A stretch of 64,000 nt of DNA from Pseudomonas sp. BCA17 (lineage in GTDB: Bacteria > Pseudomonadota > Gammaproteobacteria > Pseudomonadales > Pseudomonadaceae): assembly GCF_004519405.1 (NCBI RefSeq), contig NZ_SGWI01000001.1, positions 558,001 through 622,000 of the forward strand. Direction: 5' to 3'. Both the position numbers and the translations under genes were made by a program. The notes beneath the pieces are model-generated. The model searched no databases and was not told the origin of the DNA. It saw nothing but the letters and a program-made list of their open reading frames with translations. Positions 62,511 to 64,000 of the stretch are shown in pieces; position 1 is the stretch's first letter; every line of letters begins with the position of its first letter.

Positions 62511-62879
62511 ACGTGTCGATAGACATGACTATTGCAACTCGATCTGCGCCGCCTGAGTGACACGCGTTGTCAAAGGCCAGCAAGTCATATCCCTTTAATT
62601 TGCAGGACGTTTCCTAGACAATCCCACGGCCTTGCGCCTGCTCACTCCACTGGCTAGCCTTCGCTCCGTCGCTGCATATCAGCGATCGGGTGTGGAAACC
62701 TGGAAACTAGTAGGCGTCATGATCGTATGAACACGCTCAACGGCGGCTGTACGCGGGCAGGCTTCGGTCTGGCCGAGTCCTACTACTCGGATTTCCACCC
62801 CGCGTATGGCTGCCACCCAATCTGTCGTGTGGAAACGACAACAGGATGGCTCCCCCACTTATTAGTAGGAGCTGCACCC
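62511..62879. other. Intergenic/leader region upstream of the DUF6124 gene
   Basis: This 369-bp stretch lies between REPIN 1 and the DUF6124 start. It contains a motif GTGTGGAAAC twice (62690-62699 and 62828-62837). The second copy forms the loop of a TGTCG...CGACA hairpin (about 62823-62840), 40 bases before the gene. The frame from 62727 is open into the gene, giving a 51-codon in-frame extension that does not look like the family. A structured 5' leader RNA is possible, but not established. Confidence 0.35.
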
Positions 62880-63179
62880 ATGAGCAAAATCGTCCCCGAC
62901 CCACCCCGCTTCAACCCCGACCGCAAAACCTTTGAACGTGCCCTTAGCCACTATCTCCAACCTGCTTCGCCGCCAGCCTTCACCGTCCATCACGACCTCA
63001 GCTTCGAAGACGCCATCGTCCAGATCTGCGACCTGTTGCGCTGCGCCGCCGCCACTGCAGCCGCTACCCGCCAGGCACTGAGCAGCGATCAGCCTCACAT
63101 GGCGGGCGCCACCGAGCACCTGATCGACAACGCCAAAACCCTGGCCGACAGAGCGCTGGAGTGCCTGCACGCCGCGTAA
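62880..63179 (+). CDS. DUF6124/DUF3077-type small Pseudomonas protein
   Basis: This 99-residue cytoplasmic protein has the pattern of a multicopy Pseudomonas family: MSKIVPDPPRFNPDRKTF at the start, then FTVHHDLSFEDAIVQICDLLRCAAATAAATRQAL and DNAKTLADRALECL. Its function is unknown. Family genes are typically single, flanked by repeats, and present in many copies per genome. A TAGGAG ribosome site precedes the ATG at 62880. REPINs lie on both sides. Confidence 0.82.
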   Translation: MSKIVPDPPRFNPDRKTFERALSHYLQPASPPAFTVHHDLSFEDAIVQICDLLRCAAATAAATRQALSSDQPHMAGATEHLIDNAKTLADRALECLHAA

Positions 63180-63182
63180 TCC

Positions 63183-63248
63183 TGTGGGGGGGCTTGCTCC
63201 CGATGACGGTGTATCAGTCACAAACACGCTGATCGGGAGCAAACCCTA
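63183..63248. repeat. REPIN element 2 after the DUF6124 gene
   Basis: GGGGCTTGCTCCCGAT (63189-63204) and ATCGGGAGCAAACCC (63232-63246) are imperfect arms around the loop CGGTGTATCAGTCAC, shared with element 1 at 62424-62510. It follows the DUF6124 stop directly and could end its transcript. Confidence 0.85.
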
Positions 63249-63288
63249 ATGTCAGTCAGTTAAGCGATAGAGCAGGCAACGGGTAACC

Positions 63289-63397
63289 TGTGGCGAGGGA
63301 GCTTGCTCCCGTTGGGCAGCGAAGCGGCCCCAGCTTCTGGTTTGAAAATACTGGGCCTGCTACGCAGTCCGACGGGAGCAAGCTCCCTCGCCACAGT
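63289..63397. repeat. REPIN element 3 (long perfect inverted repeat)
   Basis: A 25-base arm at 63289-63313 (CTGTGGCGAGGGAGCTTGCT, then CCCGT) is mirrored exactly at 63373-63397. The spacer of about 59 bases has a different sequence from elements 1 and 2, so this belongs to another REPIN subfamily. It lies 116 bases upstream of sbcD. Confidence 0.9.
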
Positions 63398-63512
63398 GAC
63401 AGCGTTGCGCCTTACTGACTGTGCATTTGAGCCGGCCCCCTCCCACAGCTTTACAGGTAAACTCCCCTCCTTTTCATCTTTTCATCTCTTCATCTTTTCA
63501 ACGGAGTTCGCC

Positions 63513-64000
63513 TTGCGTCTGTTTCATACCTCCGACTGGCACCTGGGCCAGAACCTCCACGGCCAGGAACGCGACTTCGAACACGCCTGTTTCCTCGAAT
63601 GGCTGCTGGGCCAACTGAAAGCCCATGAGCCGGATGTATTGCTGATCGCCGGCGATATCTTCGATACGGTCAACCCGCCGCTCAAAGCCCAGGAGCGCTT
63701 GTATGACTTCATCATCAGCGCCCACGAGCAAAACCCCAGGCTCACCATAGTGATGATTGCCGGCAACCACGATTCCGGTTCGCGCATCGAATTGCCTGCG
63801 CCGTTGATGCGCCGCTTGCGCACCCATGCGTTGGGCCGGGTGTTGTGGCTGGACGATGGGCAACTCGACGCCGAACGCCTGCTGATTCCCCTGCCGGATG
63901 CCAAGGGCAAGATCGCCGCGTGGTGCCTGGCGCTGCCGTTTTTGCGACCCGCGGAAGTCACCGGTGCCCACCTGGGTGATGATTACCTGCGCGGCATCGG
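63513..64000 (+). CDS. sbcD: Exonuclease subunit SbcD, N-terminal part (truncated by window end)
   Basis: The first 162 residues of the nuclease subunit of SbcCD (Mre11 homologue) are present. Calcineurin-type phosphoesterase motifs are clear: HTSDWHLGQ (Asp and His), IAGDIFDTVNPP (Asp) and IAGNHDSGSRI (Asn-His-Asp). Translation most likely starts at TTG (63513-63515), because GGAG lies seven bases before it and the family begins (M)RLFHTSDWHLG. SbcCD cuts DNA hairpins and palindromes, which is notable next to large REPIN palindromes. The gene runs out of the window. Confidence 0.93.
   Translation, partial: MRLFHTSDWHLGQNLHGQERDFEHACFLEWLLGQLKAHEPDVLLIAGDIFDTVNPPLKAQERLYDFIISAHEQNPRLTIVMIAGNHDSGSRIELPAPLMRRLRTHALGRVLWLDDGQLDAERLLIPLPDAKGKIAAWCLALPFLRPAEVTGAHLGDDYLRGI

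Noticed and set aside
62727..62879. A 51-codon in-frame extension of the DUF6124 gene
   Set aside because: The ATG at 62880 has its own TAGGAG site and matches the family start; the extension contains a hairpin and Cys/Thr-rich residues not seen in the family. It was kept only as a possible leader RNA.

Overview
This window looks like chromosomal DNA from a Pseudomonas of the fluorescens group. The supporting evidence is the high GC content, Pseudomonas-type REP/REPIN palindromes built on GGGAGCTTGCTCCC or GGCGAGCTTGCTCGCC cores, the ampR/ampC pair, a MipB-MipA-ParS-ParR polymyxin-sensing locus, a 180-kDa-type NAD-glutamate dehydrogenase followed by a moxR-bat operon in the order known from P. 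aeruginosa, and a DUF6124 gene. It is mostly ordinary core and accessory chromosome. I see no prophage, insertion sequence, tRNA, rRNA or CRISPR array.

Layout. 0-8 kb: the 3' end of proP, a GAF protein, two AraC regulators with adjacent exporters and an alpha/beta hydrolase, fsr and a membrane diguanylate cyclase. 8-20 kb: a decayed XRE-family regulator, an amidase, a CPBP protease, a MocR regulator with its divergent EamA exporter, a YceI protein, a hotdog thioesterase, a Tat-like dienelactone hydrolase, a DUF2252 protein, ampR/ampC and a LysR remnant. 20.5-23.1 kb: an AT-richer, translationally coupled pair that looks like a peptidoglycan-targeting toxin (M23-like, EF-hand and GH19-like regions) with a secreted immunity partner. 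23.3-28 kb: mipB-mipA convergent with parR-parS. 28-38 kb: an MFS exporter, miaE, a universal-stress gene behind a textbook ANR promoter, a DUF1289 protein, acnB, a SulP transporter with a ParB-like protein, and a serine/threonine-type transporter.

38.4-49.4 kb: a threonine-rich leader peptide and attenuator in front of an isochorismatase-fold hydrolase, a 2-hydroxyacid dehydrogenase, an orphan TadG-like protein, an aminoglycoside-phosphotransferase-fold/SDR operon, a second MocR regulator, tag, and a dicarboxylate symporter followed by two FCD-type GntR regulators. 49.6-62.4 kb: gdhB, a small acidic protein, then the tightly overlapping moxR-DUF58-DUF4381-batA-batB/C-batD operon. 62.4-64 kb: three REPINs around a DUF6124 gene, then the 5' end of sbcD starting at TTG.

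The most interesting items are the Thr-codon attenuator at 38.47-38.61 kb, which controls a gene with no obvious link to threonine; the candidate effector-immunity pair at 20.5-23.1 kb; the MipB homologue that has lost its beta-lactamase nucleophile (Ser to Gly); and the ANR-type promoter between the oxygen-dependent miaE and the universal-stress gene. All functional calls come from reading the sequence and from memory of the families; no database search was possible.
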